Assembly (NCBI GenBank): GCA_031082285.1 | Contig: JAVHLK010000004.1 | Coordinates: 1-56,100 of the forward strand | Length of the DNA: 56,100 nt | Reading direction: 5' to 3' | Origin: Desulfomonilaceae bacterium | Lineage (GTDB): Bacteria > Desulfobacterota > Desulfomonilia > Desulfomonilales > Desulfomonilaceae | Part shown: in pieces, positions 45,477-55,111 of the stretch | Position numbering within the stretch: position 1 is the first letter of the stretch | How the letters are laid out: every line of letters starts with the position of its first letter | The notes under the pieces: model-generated | What the model was told of the DNA's origin: nothing | Databases searched by the model: none | Seen by the model: only the letters and a program-made list of their open reading frames with translations | Position numbers and translations under genes: made by a program

Positions 45477-46096
45477 CGCTCTTCCTCGTTCAATCTTGGT
45501 ATCCGGAGCATCTCCGGCCGCACCCTCAGCAAGAATTCGACGACAAATACCGTTATCAGCCCTTCAAGAATCATGATTGGAACATGTACCGCGACAACCG
45601 CAAATGCAGCCCACTCGAAAGCCTTGTCGGTCAGCATCAAGACCGCGGCAGCCAGGACTCCGGACAGGAAGACCGCTCCTGCACCGCAGATGAATTCCGC
45701 AATCCACCGGATGTACCCGTCGGCATTCCGGATCAATTTCCCCACTGTCAAGCCCAAGACGACCGCGGGAAACGCCATGATGAAGGTATTGGTTCCGAGG
45801 ACCGTCAACCCTCCATATTGGAAGAGTAAGGCTTGAAGAGCCAATCCCACCAGAATCGCGGGAAACGCGGTCCACCCGAGCAGCAGGCCGCACACTCCGG
45901 AGAGGATGAGATGAACCGCGGACGGGCCTATCGGCACATGGACAAGAGAAGCCACGAAAAACACCGAGGCAAGTACCGCCACCTCAGGTAGTTTATCATA
46001 ACTCATCTTCTTGAGTCCGACGGCCACTCCCGCCGCACCAAGGGCAAAGCCCGCAGCCAGTACGGGTGCACTCAGTACTCCTTCGGATATATGCAT
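45473..46096 (-). CDS. nikM: Nickel ECF transporter substrate-specific component NikM/CbiM
   Basis: The 207-residue membrane protein begins MHISEGVLSAPVLAAG; the N-terminal Met-His of this family takes part in metal binding. Typical inner segments are VHVPIGPSAVHLILSGV, LGWTAFPAILVGLALQALLFQYGG, LGTNTFIMAFPAVV and VHVPIMILEGLITVFVVEFL. It is the substrate-capturing S-component that works with NikQ and NikO. AGAGG precedes the ATG. Nickel rather than cobalt is inferred from the NikL and NikK partners. Confidence 0.9.
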   Translation of the reverse strand: MHISEGVLSAPVLAAGFALGAAGVAVGLKKMSYDKLPEVAVLASVFFVASLVHVPIGPSAVHLILSGVCGLLLGWTAFPAILVGLALQALLFQYGGLTVLGTNTFIMAFPAVVLGLTVGKLIRNADGYIRWIAEFICGAGAVFLSGVLAAAVLMLTDKAFEWAAFAVVAVHVPIMILEGLITVFVVEFLLRVRPEMLRIPRLNEEER

Positions 46097-46535
46097 GATG
46101 AACCTCTTACCGCTTCATTGGGACAAGTGGTGTCCCCAAGCTGCCGACGCGTTCTCAGGCAAGCCCATGTGACCCATCGGATCGCGTAAGGTCGCAATTG
46201 GGGGCACAAAACAACTTCTTCGAGTTCGGTGACGTCATCGAGTCTTGAGGTGTTACGATACTAGGCCGAGTACTACGAGTCAAGCTCTCTGTGGCGGTAC
46301 GTTCGCGTCTTCGCCGGCGACATGAGGGTGCAATTGCAGAACAAAACAAAGACCTGCTACAACGAAAAGTCACAACGGACACATTTGCGCAAAGAAAACA
46401 TTGTCCGAACGGATTGTCCTCGGCAAACCCTACTCGGAAGTCACGGGATGGGTAAGGATCCGGTCACATGTGATCCAAGACCTCGTGGAAAGATCGCGGA
46501 ACGTCGAGGGCGCTTTGACTTTCCGACAGGCCGCT
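46097..46535. other. 439-bp non-coding region upstream of nikM
   Basis: No gene is supported. Close to nikM, TTGGGACA (46118-46125) can pair with TGTCCCCAA (46131-46139, one bulge), giving a hairpin in the nikM leader. I looked for a NiCo or cobalamin riboswitch and for NikR-type operators and could not support any. The rest probably includes the nikM promoter and the 3' flank of the membrane-protein gene. Confidence 0.45.
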
Positions 46536-48206
46536 TCACTCTACTTGTCTCTTGAGGAGAACCCATGAATCAAGATCGGTCACGGTCCTGCCGTACGTTG
46601 TCATTATCCAGTTGAAAAGAAGCGGACGTTCTTCTTGTAGGAGGTTACGTTCGTCTCGCGTTGGGACCATCACGTACAGAGGACTATTCTTTTGGACGGT
46701 TGCGAGATCTTTTCTCCTCCAGTATGATTCCGTCCAAAGACCACGACAATAAACCGGGAATATTCCTGCCATAGGACGTCTACTAAAGTAATAGACCTGC
46801 GGTGCTATGCCCAGCACCAATATTGCTTCGTTTGAGTGTGACGATGTACGAATGGTCATAGCGAGCTTACCGATGGGATGCGTGACATTCGGAGCCGGCC
46901 CCTTGGAGAGATCTCGGTATCGTTGAAGTGGAGACGAAGACCAGGACGCCAAGTCCGCTCCTCCCCTTTCACCTATGGCAACAATCAGACCTGTAGCAAA
47001 AGCCGCGCACAAGCCGACCGCGAGTCGGCGCCGGAATCCGTGTCGAGCCGCAATGCTCCCGTCTGCCCATAAAATCGAAAACAGGATTCCTGCCGAAATG
47101 ATCGCAGGGGGAATGACCTGTTTCAAGTGCTGAATATCCGAACGGTGCAAAGCTTGAGGGAAAGTACATGCGCCGATGAGAGCGGTAGCGAGGACAAAGA
47201 GACCCTTTTTCAGTTGCTCTTCATTCGTATCGCGTAGATAGACCCTCAGGGCCCACATCGCAGCCGAAACGTAGATTAGTGGAACGACCACAAAAGCCGC
47301 GGCAGATGCTGAATCAACGGAAAACGGCCGATATCGGTCAAAGAGAGGAAAAGGTTTGGACCAGAATTCTACGACGCCTTGTGCACCCGAAACAGTAGCC
47401 CAGAAGTAATCACCTATTCCACCGACTCCTGCATGAGTTACCAGGAATGCGAACCAACACACAATCGGGACAGAGATTCCGGCGCTGAGATAAAGCAGTT
47501 CGCTGCAATAGCGTCGTGGCGTCCGATCGACCACCGAGGCGGCACCCAGAGACAAGACATGAAAAGCAGCGCAAGCCAGACCCAAGTCCAATCTGTACAG
47601 CGCTGCAATGCCATCGATGAGCCCGGCCGATAGTATCCACCGTGTCCGTCTTTGGAGGGGTGTATTGATTATTCGATAAAAGCAGTACAGTGCTGCAAGT
47701 GGAAAAAACCAATAGTACCATTTATAGAATCTGGCCACGAAAACAAATCCCGCGGCAAAGACGCACCATCCGACAAGTCTGGAGGACACCACAACCGTGA
47801 GACGATATACCAATGACAGCGAGGCGGCATATCCGACCGCGCAGAGCAGTGTTTCACTGAGAAGAGAGTCATGTATCGCCGACAGTAATGCGCTTGTGAA
47901 GGACACGAGCGGCCCATAGTGAGAAAATACGTCAACGAAGGGGAGTTTTCCGAGAATCACCTGACGCGCCATGCACAGCTGGAACCCGTGGTCACTACTT
48001 GAAAGATAGAACTCAAGTCCGGGGGCGCGCCAAAGCAACAGTACGAGAGCGATAATGAAAGCAAGGAAGCCTATCGGTATGATCCCTTCCCTTGGAATGG
48101 TCAGACTGGAAGTGTTCAATGATTGAGTCAAGATCCCGGAATGACGGCACGGCCGTACCGTATCGGATAATAAGAGTCTTTGATCATCACGCTTGTTTGT
48201 GAGCAT
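46536..48206 (-). CDS. Polytopic membrane protein, GT-C-like
   Basis: The 556-residue protein has about 10-11 hydrophobic segments (for example IGFLAFIIALVLLLW, IYVSAAMWALRVY). A soluble C-terminal part of about 120 residues contains EAILVLGIAPQVYYFSRRP and YVMVPTRDERNLL. The first extracytoplasmic loop has SSSDHGFQLCMARQVILGKL, placing an Asp where GT-C glycosyltransferases have catalytic acidic residues; this pattern suggests a lipid-carrier-dependent glycosyltransferase. I chose the ATG at 48206; a GTG at 48269 would add 21 residues. It is divergent from the glycosyltransferase gene at 48492. Confidence 0.7.
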   Translation of the reverse strand: MLTNKRDDQRLLLSDTVRPCRHSGILTQSLNTSSLTIPREGIIPIGFLAFIIALVLLLWRAPGLEFYLSSSDHGFQLCMARQVILGKLPFVDVFSHYGPLVSFTSALLSAIHDSLLSETLLCAVGYAASLSLVYRLTVVVSSRLVGWCVFAAGFVFVARFYKWYYWFFPLAALYCFYRIINTPLQRRTRWILSAGLIDGIAALYRLDLGLACAAFHVLSLGAASVVDRTPRRYCSELLYLSAGISVPIVCWFAFLVTHAGVGGIGDYFWATVSGAQGVVEFWSKPFPLFDRYRPFSVDSASAAAFVVVPLIYVSAAMWALRVYLRDTNEEQLKKGLFVLATALIGACTFPQALHRSDIQHLKQVIPPAIISAGILFSILWADGSIAARHGFRRRLAVGLCAAFATGLIVAIGERGGADLASWSSSPLQRYRDLSKGPAPNVTHPIGKLAMTIRTSSHSNEAILVLGIAPQVYYFSRRPMAGIFPVYCRGLWTESYWRRKDLATVQKNSPLYVMVPTRDERNLLQEERPLLFNWIMTTYGRTVTDLDSWVLLKRQVE

Positions 48207-48491
48207 TCTGCCGGTCAACACGGCCGTCCCTTTGCATGGCAAAGCCCTTGCCAGGCCTGCCGTCTGCACTCAAGATGCCCATTGACACACATCGTGGTTT
48301 ACGTACCGACCTCCGTAGAATGCTATTGGCCTATTATTATTAGCATGCCGACGTCTCTCTGTCGTTGCTTTTTTCCGAAGGACGTGTTAAAAGAGGCGCA
48401 ATTATGCGTATTAGGCCGAATTTCCAAATGGTTAGGGCTTGACGAATATGAGTTACCGTAGGGAGGCACAACCCAGGCCCTGGATGCAACG

Positions 48492-49544
48492 ATGAACCAC
48501 TGCGATCCGAACCGTGCTCGCACAACACCCGACAAGCTGACCGCCGTTGTCGCCTGTTATAAAGACGGACCCGCGATCCCGATTATGTATGACCGCCTCA
48601 TCGGGGTGTTCAATAAGATCGGGGTTGACTATGAAATCATCTATGTCAACGATTGCAGCCCTGACAATGCGAGAGAAGTACTTGCCCAACTTGCCGCACG
48701 TGACGAGAATGTGGTCGTGATCAACCACGCTCGCAATTTTGGCTCTCAGAGTGCTTTCACGAGTGGAATGATGATCGCGACGGGCGATGCGGTCGTACTT
48801 CTCGACGGGGATCTCCAGGATCCGCCGGAACTCATAGAGGACTTCTATGGTAAATGGAAGGAAGGATACCACGTAGTGTACGGCGTACGCCGGAGACGTC
48901 AGGCCACACAGTTTCTTCAGGTGGCGTATAAGCTCTTTTACCGCGTCTTCAAGGCCGCCTCATACGTTCAGATTCCTTTGGATGCCGGCGATTTTTCAAT
49001 GATGGATCGAAGAGTAGTCAATGCGATCAATGCATTGCCTGAAAACAATCGTTTCTTGAGAGGACTTCGAGCTTGGGTAGGGTTCAAGCAGATAGGTGTA
49101 CCGTATGTTCGCCCTGAGCGGATGTTTGGAACTACGACCAACTCCCTGCTCAAGAATTTGGGATGGGCGAGAAAAGCCATCTTCTCATTCTCGTATGTTC
49201 CCCTCGACTTCATCACATGGTTGGCAGGGTTGGTAGTGGGGGGAGCTGCCATAGCCATCGTCGTTCTGATAGTACTGCGGTTGATGCTTCCGGGAATCGC
49301 ACCAAGCGGCTTCACTACTTTGATAATCCTGATTTTCTTTATCGGAGGCATCCAGCTGCTCTGTCTCAGCATTATCGGATCCTACCTGATGCACATTTAT
49401 GATGAGGTGAAACGCAGGCCTCCCTACATTGTGGAGGAGATTCTAAACGCCCCAAAGAGCGTACAGGCCACGGTCGCCGCCATCGATCAGGATCTGGAGC
49501 CTTCGGAATCGCAGCAGACGAAAACTTCACCACGAGGGTATTGA
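48492..49544 (+). CDS. GtrB/DPM1-like glycosyltransferase family 2
   Basis: The 350-residue enzyme has the GT-A motifs VVACYKDGPAIPIMYDRL, YEIIYVNDCSPDNARE and the metal-binding VVLLDGDLQDPPELI (about 101-115). Two C-terminal TM helices (about 222-247 and 262-288) are as in bactoprenol glucosyltransferase GtrB and polyprenol-phosphate mannosyltransferases. It would load a sugar on undecaprenyl phosphate for a GT-C enzyme, which fits the divergent membrane gene. It overlaps the next frame, and two methyltransferases follow. Confidence 0.88.
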   Translation: MNHCDPNRARTTPDKLTAVVACYKDGPAIPIMYDRLIGVFNKIGVDYEIIYVNDCSPDNAREVLAQLAARDENVVVINHARNFGSQSAFTSGMMIATGDAVVLLDGDLQDPPELIEDFYGKWKEGYHVVYGVRRRRQATQFLQVAYKLFYRVFKAASYVQIPLDAGDFSMMDRRVVNAINALPENNRFLRGLRAWVGFKQIGVPYVRPERMFGTTTNSLLKNLGWARKAIFSFSYVPLDFITWLAGLVVGGAAIAIVVLIVLRLMLPGIAPSGFTTLIILIFFIGGIQLLCLSIIGSYLMHIYDEVKRRPPYIVEEILNAPKSVQATVAAIDQDLEPSESQQTKTSPRGY

Positions 49545-49549
49545 GCACG

Positions 49550-50536
49550 ATGTCTCCCGGGAATCTTCCCAAGTGTGATCAAGGGAACTTACGTGAGACC
49601 TGCGATTTCTCCCTCCGATCAACCACGTGTCCCATTTGTGGACCTACAGCCGCATCGCAGGAAATATACCCGGCGAATTTTACCGTGGATCACTTCGTTC
49701 CGGAAATATTCTCCGCCCGACGTACTCCCGACCGGGTTCACTACCGCATTGTACGGTGCTCGAGATGCGGCCTGGTCAGATCCGACCCGATAGGAAACGA
49801 GAGACTGTTGACAACCCTTTACTCGGCGAGCCGTTTCCAATATGGCGCGGAAACAGGAGACCTTAAGACCACCTACGGACGATATCTGAGAAAACTTGAG
49901 AAATATCATGCGGGTAAGGGAACACTACTGGAGATCGGTTGTGGGAATGGGTATCTGCTCGAACAGGCGTTGAACGACAATTACCGCGTTGTGGTAGGAG
50001 TCGAGCCAAGTCGTGAAGCTGTCGCAGCAGCGGCTCCCCAGGTGAAAAACCGGATAGTGTGCGACATCATGCGGCCCGGACTCTTTGAAGAAAACCAGTT
50101 CGATGTAGTTTGCATGTTTCAGGTCTTGGACCACATCGCTGAACCCGTACCACTGCTTGACGAATGCCGCAAGGTACTCAAGCCCGGGGGGCTCGTGCTG
50201 GCGATCAACCACAACATCGAAGCGATCTCGGCACGTGTGTTGGGCCCCCGGAGCCCAATACTGGACATCGAGCACACGTTTCTTTTTAGCCGTTCGACCA
50301 TGAGAAAACTCTTTGAGAGTAGAGGATTCCTGGTAGAAGAGACGGGGCCGGTGTTGAACACCTATACACTCAACTATTTGCTGCGTCTCGCCCCGCTCCC
50401 GATGCCTGTCAAAGAGTCCGTACTCCGCGCGACACACCGACTGGGGGTCGACTCAATAAGAACGACCCTGCCGCTGGGCAATCTGTACTTGATCGGCCGT
50501 GTACCGAGAGACTATCACATCACTCCAAGGGCATGA
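49550..50536 (+). CDS. SAM methyltransferase with N-terminal zinc-ribbon-like cysteines
   Basis: The 328-residue protein begins with two Cys pairs (TTCPICG and VRCSRCGLVRSDP, about 28-75) that resemble a zinc ribbon. A class I methyltransferase domain follows: motif I GTLLEIGCGNGYLLEQAL, acidic strand VVGVEPSREAV, FDVVCMFQVLDHIAEP and the post-motif VLKPGGLVLAIN. Such proteins often sit in surface-polysaccharide clusters. I chose the ATG at 49550, 6 bp after the glycosyltransferase stop; the substrate is unknown. Confidence 0.85.
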   Translation: MSPGNLPKCDQGNLRETCDFSLRSTTCPICGPTAASQEIYPANFTVDHFVPEIFSARRTPDRVHYRIVRCSRCGLVRSDPIGNERLLTTLYSASRFQYGAETGDLKTTYGRYLRKLEKYHAGKGTLLEIGCGNGYLLEQALNDNYRVVVGVEPSREAVAAAAPQVKNRIVCDIMRPGLFEENQFDVVCMFQVLDHIAEPVPLLDECRKVLKPGGLVLAINHNIEAISARVLGPRSPILDIEHTFLFSRSTMRKLFESRGFLVEETGPVLNTYTLNYLLRLAPLPMPVKESVLRATHRLGVDSIRTTLPLGNLYLIGRVPRDYHITPRA

Positions 50537-50539
50537 CTC

Positions 50540-51250
50540 ATGATGGTGAGTAATTCTGAAGCGTTCCGCAAAGATGCGAGACGGAAAGGAGGATATCAAT
50601 ACACAACCGACCCGTCTCTCTCAAGCGTACTTGCCAACCGACGACTTTCACAAGCGACCCTCGAGATCGCAGATTTCACGAATAAACGCGTTCTGGATAT
50701 CGGCTGTGGAGACGGGACCTACACCTCAGAACTCTACGACCACGGAGGCCCGTCGGAACTTGTGGGCATAGATCCTGTAGCGGAAGCGGTGGAGGTTGCG
50801 AGGCAAAGGGGAGGGCGAAGACACCTCACGTGGGTCGTGGGAAGCACATACGGTCTTCCATTCACTCGTAACCGCTTCGATATCGCTTACCTGCGCGGCG
50901 TGCTTCACCATTTGGATCATCCTAAGGAGGCTTTGAGAGAGGCCTTTCGAGTAGCCCGTTGCCTGGTTGTCATTGAGCCTAATGGCTACAATCCGGGACT
51001 GAAATTACTCGAGCGCTTTTCTCCTTACCACGTCGAGCATGGCGAAAAATCCTATTGTCCCGGCAAAGTGGATTCATGGATTCGTAGCCTCGGCGGTTCA
51101 GTTAAAAAACGCCGGTTTGTTGGTCTTGTTCCAATGTTCTGTCCCGATTGGGTTGCCGGCAGCCTGAAAAGAATCGAACCGGCTCTGGAAGCAATGCCTC
51201 TCGCGCGAATGATCGGTTGTGCCGTGTACGTTTTCAGAGCGGAACGTTGA
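50540..51250 (+). CDS. Class I SAM-dependent methyltransferase
   Basis: The 236-residue protein has motif I KRVLDIGCGDGTYTSEL, the acidic strand ELVGIDPVAEAV, the motif IV region NRFDIAYLRGVLHHLDHP and a C-terminal part with VVIEPNGYNPGLKLLE. It starts 3 bp after the preceding methyltransferase, so the two are co-transcribed with the glycosyltransferase. Its substrate cannot be read from sequence; glycan or lipid methylation is an inference from context. Confidence 0.87.
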   Translation: MMVSNSEAFRKDARRKGGYQYTTDPSLSSVLANRRLSQATLEIADFTNKRVLDIGCGDGTYTSELYDHGGPSELVGIDPVAEAVEVARQRGGRRHLTWVVGSTYGLPFTRNRFDIAYLRGVLHHLDHPKEALREAFRVARCLVVIEPNGYNPGLKLLERFSPYHVEHGEKSYCPGKVDSWIRSLGGSVKKRRFVGLVPMFCPDWVAGSLKRIEPALEAMPLARMIGCAVYVFRAER

Positions 51251-51264
51251 CGCGACCGAACTCA

Positions 51265-51302
51265 CGAATCAATGCATTCCGCGATGGAGGAGCACTGATT
51301 CG
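51265..51302. repeat. Hairpin between convergent genes
   Basis: CGAATCA (51265-51271) and TGATTCG (51296-51302) are perfect 7-bp arms with a long partly pairing centre. It lies in the 63-bp gap between the methyltransferase (plus) and the GAF-HlyD gene (minus) and could slow transcription from both sides. No T run is present. Confidence 0.4.
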
Positions 51303-51313
51303 GCGATGTCGTA

Positions 51314-52804
51314 CTAAAAGAAATACAAGGTGAACTCGTTCCACCTGGTATAGAGGCGTTGGGTGAGAATGGAGTACACGTTGGACTTTTCCGTGTATAT
51401 CTTGCCGACGCCTTTCATGCCGACCTTGACGGGCGGGCCGTTCTCGCCGCGAATCGCTGCCTTCACTTGGTACACGTTTCCCAGACGAGGAACCGCTTCC
51501 GCGGCCGGGGCCACTTCCGTCACGACGATGGGATAACCCGTCATCGGTTTGTCGTTGAGGTACAGGTTTCCCTCCTGACCGGTCTTGAGTCTGCCGACCT
51601 TGTCCTCAGGGACGTAGACCTGCGTGCACAACTCTCCGGGAACTGCAATTTCACAGAATGGCTCGCCGGCTTTGAGCTTCTTACCGACCAACGTGTCAAC
51701 GTGCTTCGTGATGACTATTCCCGAGGCCGGCGCCTTGATATCAAGAAGCCGTTTCTGCCACTCCAGGTAGTCCAACTGTGCCAAGACCGTCTTTGCCTTG
51801 AGTTCCACGAGCTTGCTTTCCGCCAACTTCGAAATGTCCTGACTCGCGGATCTCTTCAGAAGCGCCTTCTGTTGGTTCAACAGATCCAACTCTCGCCTGG
51901 TCACCGCCGTCTTGAAATCGAGTTCCGTACTATCCAGCGCAGCCACCACTTGGCCCTTTTCTACAGTCGTACCTTCCGCTACATTGATCCGGTCAATCAA
52001 CCCTTCAATTTGTGAGAAAGCCAAATGCCGGTCCTGTGCAACAATTTCCGCTTCACCTCCCACCGGATGAGAAACGGGCAGGAAGAAGAGAGCATATATC
52101 AACACGGTGATAACAATTGCCATTAACGGCAGATACCGTCCGATCCTGCGTAAACCGGGCGAGTCTCTCCAGGACGTGGTCTGAGTCAGGGAGACCAACC
52201 GGGGGTCCCGAGTACGAAGCCATCGCTGGGCCAGCGCCGACGCAAGGAAAGGAGCCAGCTTAATCAGCGCGACCGAGCTAAATTGATTCGGCGCTTTTCC
52301 GTCCAGGTACTCAAGGAACAGATGACCGAGAGTCTCGCCATCATAATTCAACGGGACGCATACGATCCCTTTGCACTTGGCAAAATTTGCATAGGAAACG
52401 AGTGCTTCCTTGATTTCCGGGTTCAAGTCTTCATCAGAGAGACTTCGGATTCCAGACGGATCGGTAATGAAGAGCGGTCGCTTGAGGGATCGCAGGTGAG
52501 CCGCCAAGCCATTCAACTCTGCCGTAAATCCGGACTTCTTTTCCACTACGGGCTGGTTGCTCGCCCCTACGAAACGAGACTCACCGCCCATATGCGTGAA
52601 CAACGAGCATCTGTCGAACTCAATGATTGTCCGAACATCATTGGTCAGAAGAAAGCCCAGTTCCTCCAATGAACGCGCCTCCAAGGCCCGTTTGGAGAAT
52701 TCGAGACTCACGACCAGGAGTCGTTCCCGGCCCTTTGCATCCAGTTCTCGGGAGTCTCCGCGAGCTTGCGAGGTTTCGTTTATATTGGCGAGCTGTACGG
52801 CCAT
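51314..52804 (-). CDS. GAF domain-TM-HlyD adaptor fusion protein
   Basis: The 496-residue protein has a GAF-like domain (about 25-195: LEFSKRALEARSLEELGFLL, TIIEFDRCSLF, CKGIVCVPLNYDGETLGHLFLEY) and one TM segment (about 225-243, LPLMAIVITVLIYALFFLP). A HlyD/RND adaptor part follows (about 250-480) with a split lipoyl-like domain (IDRINVAEGTTVEKGQVVAALD, then IKAPASGIVITKHVDTLVGK), a short helical hairpin and a beta barrel. The GAF side would face the cytoplasm and the adaptor side the periplasm. The ATG at 52804 is best spaced from GAGGAGAGGA. It follows the M50-HlyD gene with a 14-bp gap and is surely co-transcribed. Confidence 0.85.
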   Translation of the reverse strand: MAVQLANINETSQARGDSRELDAKGRERLLVVSLEFSKRALEARSLEELGFLLTNDVRTIIEFDRCSLFTHMGGESRFVGASNQPVVEKKSGFTAELNGLAAHLRSLKRPLFITDPSGIRSLSDEDLNPEIKEALVSYANFAKCKGIVCVPLNYDGETLGHLFLEYLDGKAPNQFSSVALIKLAPFLASALAQRWLRTRDPRLVSLTQTTSWRDSPGLRRIGRYLPLMAIVITVLIYALFFLPVSHPVGGEAEIVAQDRHLAFSQIEGLIDRINVAEGTTVEKGQVVAALDSTELDFKTAVTRRELDLLNQQKALLKRSASQDISKLAESKLVELKAKTVLAQLDYLEWQKRLLDIKAPASGIVITKHVDTLVGKKLKAGEPFCEIAVPGELCTQVYVPEDKVGRLKTGQEGNLYLNDKPMTGYPIVVTEVAPAAEAVPRLGNVYQVKAAIRGENGPPVKVGMKGVGKIYTEKSNVYSILTQRLYTRWNEFTLYFF

Positions 52805-52818
52805 CTGCATTCCTCTCC

Positions 52819-54933
52819 TCAGAAGAGTGATTCTCTATTAAACGTAGTGAAAACAACTTCCATGCCGCGTTCAAGGAAGCTCCGGGGCGGTGATTCAAGA
52901 ACGAGTTTCCCCGTCATGCCCAAAGGAATCCGTGAATCGGGGTTCTGGAGATTGATCGAGCACTGATACAGGGCCTCCAGAGGCGCGTCGGTACGATCCT
53001 GTCCCACGGCTTCAGTCGCAAACTCGCCTCCGAGGCGGCTTGAAAACGGCAAATCCGTCAGATCTTGCTCGGTGTACTGATTCACCGCCTTAATTGTCCC
53101 CTTAACCGTCAGACCGGTTCCCACTTTGAACCAGACCGAGGCCGGCATGTCTTTTTCCACTCTGCGAATATCTCGTGCCGGAATGAGCGCATGTACCAAT
53201 GCATCCGTGGTTGATGCCAACTCCCCTACCACGATTCCTTCCCCGGGCTGGAATCCGCTCTGCAATCTGTGGTCGAGATGAGTTACCACTCCGTCGAAGG
53301 GTGCCACAATCCCGCGTTCCGCCAAATCGAGATCTCTCTTGATTCTCCCCGCCTCGTCCTCAACTTTTCGAAGCTCGATCTCTTTGCCCGCGGCTTCGGC
53401 CATTTTCGTCTCATCGACGAGCAGATACTTCAGCTCGGTCTGCAGAATCTCCCGGCGGTTTTCCGTTTCCTGCAGGCGCAACCTGAGCGCCGACGTGTCG
53501 AGAGTAAACAGGAGATCACCTTTGGACACGGAGGCGCCTGCGCGTACGTACACCTCTTTGACCAGGGTCTGGAGTGGTACGGTCAGCTTCTGAGATCTTG
53601 CAGATGCCAGATAACAGGAGTACACGGACCGACCGGAAATCGGAGTCACGGAGACGACCACCAACAAAGCCGCCAGCGTTCCCAGTACAAGGGTGCCTGC
53701 GAGTCTTGGATGCAACTCCCTGCGCTCGGCGACAATCGTTTTCAGGCCCTTGAGGACGGGACGCACGATGAACAGCACAATGGCCGTGACTGCCAGGAGT
53801 ATTCCAAGAGTCTTGTCGAAGCGGTAGTACACTCCCGCTGCTATGGCCAAGTACAGGAAGATTCGATAACAGAAGGCTGCAATGCCGTATGTGGTAAAGA
53901 TCGCCGTCTCTCTTTGGGTGCCCGCCGTGCTGGGGACCGACGACATTCCCAACACCCGGTTCATAAAAAGGTATTTCACGTATCCGAAGGATCGGGTGTA
54001 CAAGTTGGGCAGTTTCAGCCAGTCCATGAGTATGAAGTATCCGTCGAATCTCATCAGAGGGTTCCCGTTGAATAGTACCGTTGAAATGAAAGAGACGGCC
54101 ATGAGGTAAAATGCCAGCGAATTGACCATTCCCGGACCGGAAAAGTACCAGATGTATGTGGAGATGATTGCTAACGCACCTTCCACCAGTATGCCAGCCC
54201 CACTTATGGCAATTCGCTGTTTGCGGGCGGCCAATTGCCATGCGTCCGTTGTGTTGCAGTACAGGCAGGGAAAGAAGATGAGGAATGCAACGCCCATTTC
54301 CGGAACATGAAGACCGTAGCTCTTCGCAGTGTAGGCGTGACCGAATTCGTGAATCAATTTGGTGAAGGCAATGGTTATCCACAGATAGACAAGATTCTGC
54401 AGGTTGAAGAAATACAGGTATTCGTTCTGGATGCGATCGAATCCCGAAACGATGCAGTAGATCGCGCCGGGCAGAGCTATTGCCAGTGCCCCTATGGTCA
54501 GTCTGTTTGCAATGAGTTTGGCTATCCAGAGAGTCCGTTCCAAGAATTTGTCCGGGTTGAGAAGAGGAACGAAGAGGAAATAGATGCCGGCGAAGCGTCG
54601 TGCTTTCTTTGCAGTTTCCATGTGTCGTTTCACGCGCTCCTGGTAGTCCGCGGTCCCGAATCGGGTTCCCATAACGAGGCCCATTTGAGCGGCCTTGCCT
54701 ACGATGGTCGCAGCGTCTTCCATGGTGTAGTAGTAGGCTGATGCGGAAAGCTTGTCGACCGCTTCTTCCAGAGTGAGGTTTCCGTCAAGCGTTTTCAGCA
54801 GTCGATATTCATAAACGGAGAGATAGTAGTATTTCGCTGAGACCGGATCCTTGAGGACCACCGTGTCCCTGTCCTCGATGTCGTCGTATCGATAGATTTC
54901 CAGGTCGACTCGAAATTTCGGGTTGGCTTCCAT
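52819..54933 (-). CDS. PqqD-like/M50 protease/HlyD fusion protein
   Basis: The 704-residue protein starts with a PqqD-like winged-helix region (about 15-90: YYYLSVYEYRLLKTLDGNLT, LEEAVDKLSA). The membrane part carries the site-2 protease zinc motif LIHEFGHAYTAKSYG (HEFGH, 195-199) and the distal FNGNPLMRFDGYF motif of M50 peptidases. Several TM segments follow to about 440, and then a HlyD-like adaptor: LVKEVYVRAGASVSKGDLLF, a helical hairpin, IVAPFDGVVTHLDHRLQ and a beta barrel. AAGGAGA precedes the ATG at 54933. The giant repeat gene is directly upstream, suggesting a role in its processing or export. Confidence 0.85.
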   Translation of the reverse strand: MEANPKFRVDLEIYRYDDIEDRDTVVLKDPVSAKYYYLSVYEYRLLKTLDGNLTLEEAVDKLSASAYYYTMEDAATIVGKAAQMGLVMGTRFGTADYQERVKRHMETAKKARRFAGIYFLFVPLLNPDKFLERTLWIAKLIANRLTIGALAIALPGAIYCIVSGFDRIQNEYLYFFNLQNLVYLWITIAFTKLIHEFGHAYTAKSYGLHVPEMGVAFLIFFPCLYCNTTDAWQLAARKQRIAISGAGILVEGALAIISTYIWYFSGPGMVNSLAFYLMAVSFISTVLFNGNPLMRFDGYFILMDWLKLPNLYTRSFGYVKYLFMNRVLGMSSVPSTAGTQRETAIFTTYGIAAFCYRIFLYLAIAAGVYYRFDKTLGILLAVTAIVLFIVRPVLKGLKTIVAERRELHPRLAGTLVLGTLAALLVVVSVTPISGRSVYSCYLASARSQKLTVPLQTLVKEVYVRAGASVSKGDLLFTLDTSALRLRLQETENRREILQTELKYLLVDETKMAEAAGKEIELRKVEDEAGRIKRDLDLAERGIVAPFDGVVTHLDHRLQSGFQPGEGIVVGELASTTDALVHALIPARDIRRVEKDMPASVWFKVGTGLTVKGTIKAVNQYTEQDLTDLPFSSRLGGEFATEAVGQDRTDAPLEALYQCSINLQNPDSRIPLGMTGKLVLESPPRSFLERGMEVVFTTFNRESLF

Positions 54934-55111
54934 CCCGGTCTCCTTGCGCCTGCAGTGCCTGCCTCGCACCCGTTGCTCGACGGTTTGTCTTTCTCGGACT
55001 CCAGAGGCACAGGAATGGGAAGGGTTCCCCGGCGTGGTGCGCCCGGGGGTTAGGCCGCCTTCACGTTTGGCGCCGCTCGGTCCGCCTGATTCAGAGCTGA
55101 ACAGCCTTGAA

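Noticed and set aside
46097-46535. Possible NiCo or cobalamin riboswitch, or NikR site, before nikM
   Set aside because: Only one short hairpin is present; none of the conserved riboswitch blocks or a NikR-type dyad could be found by eye.
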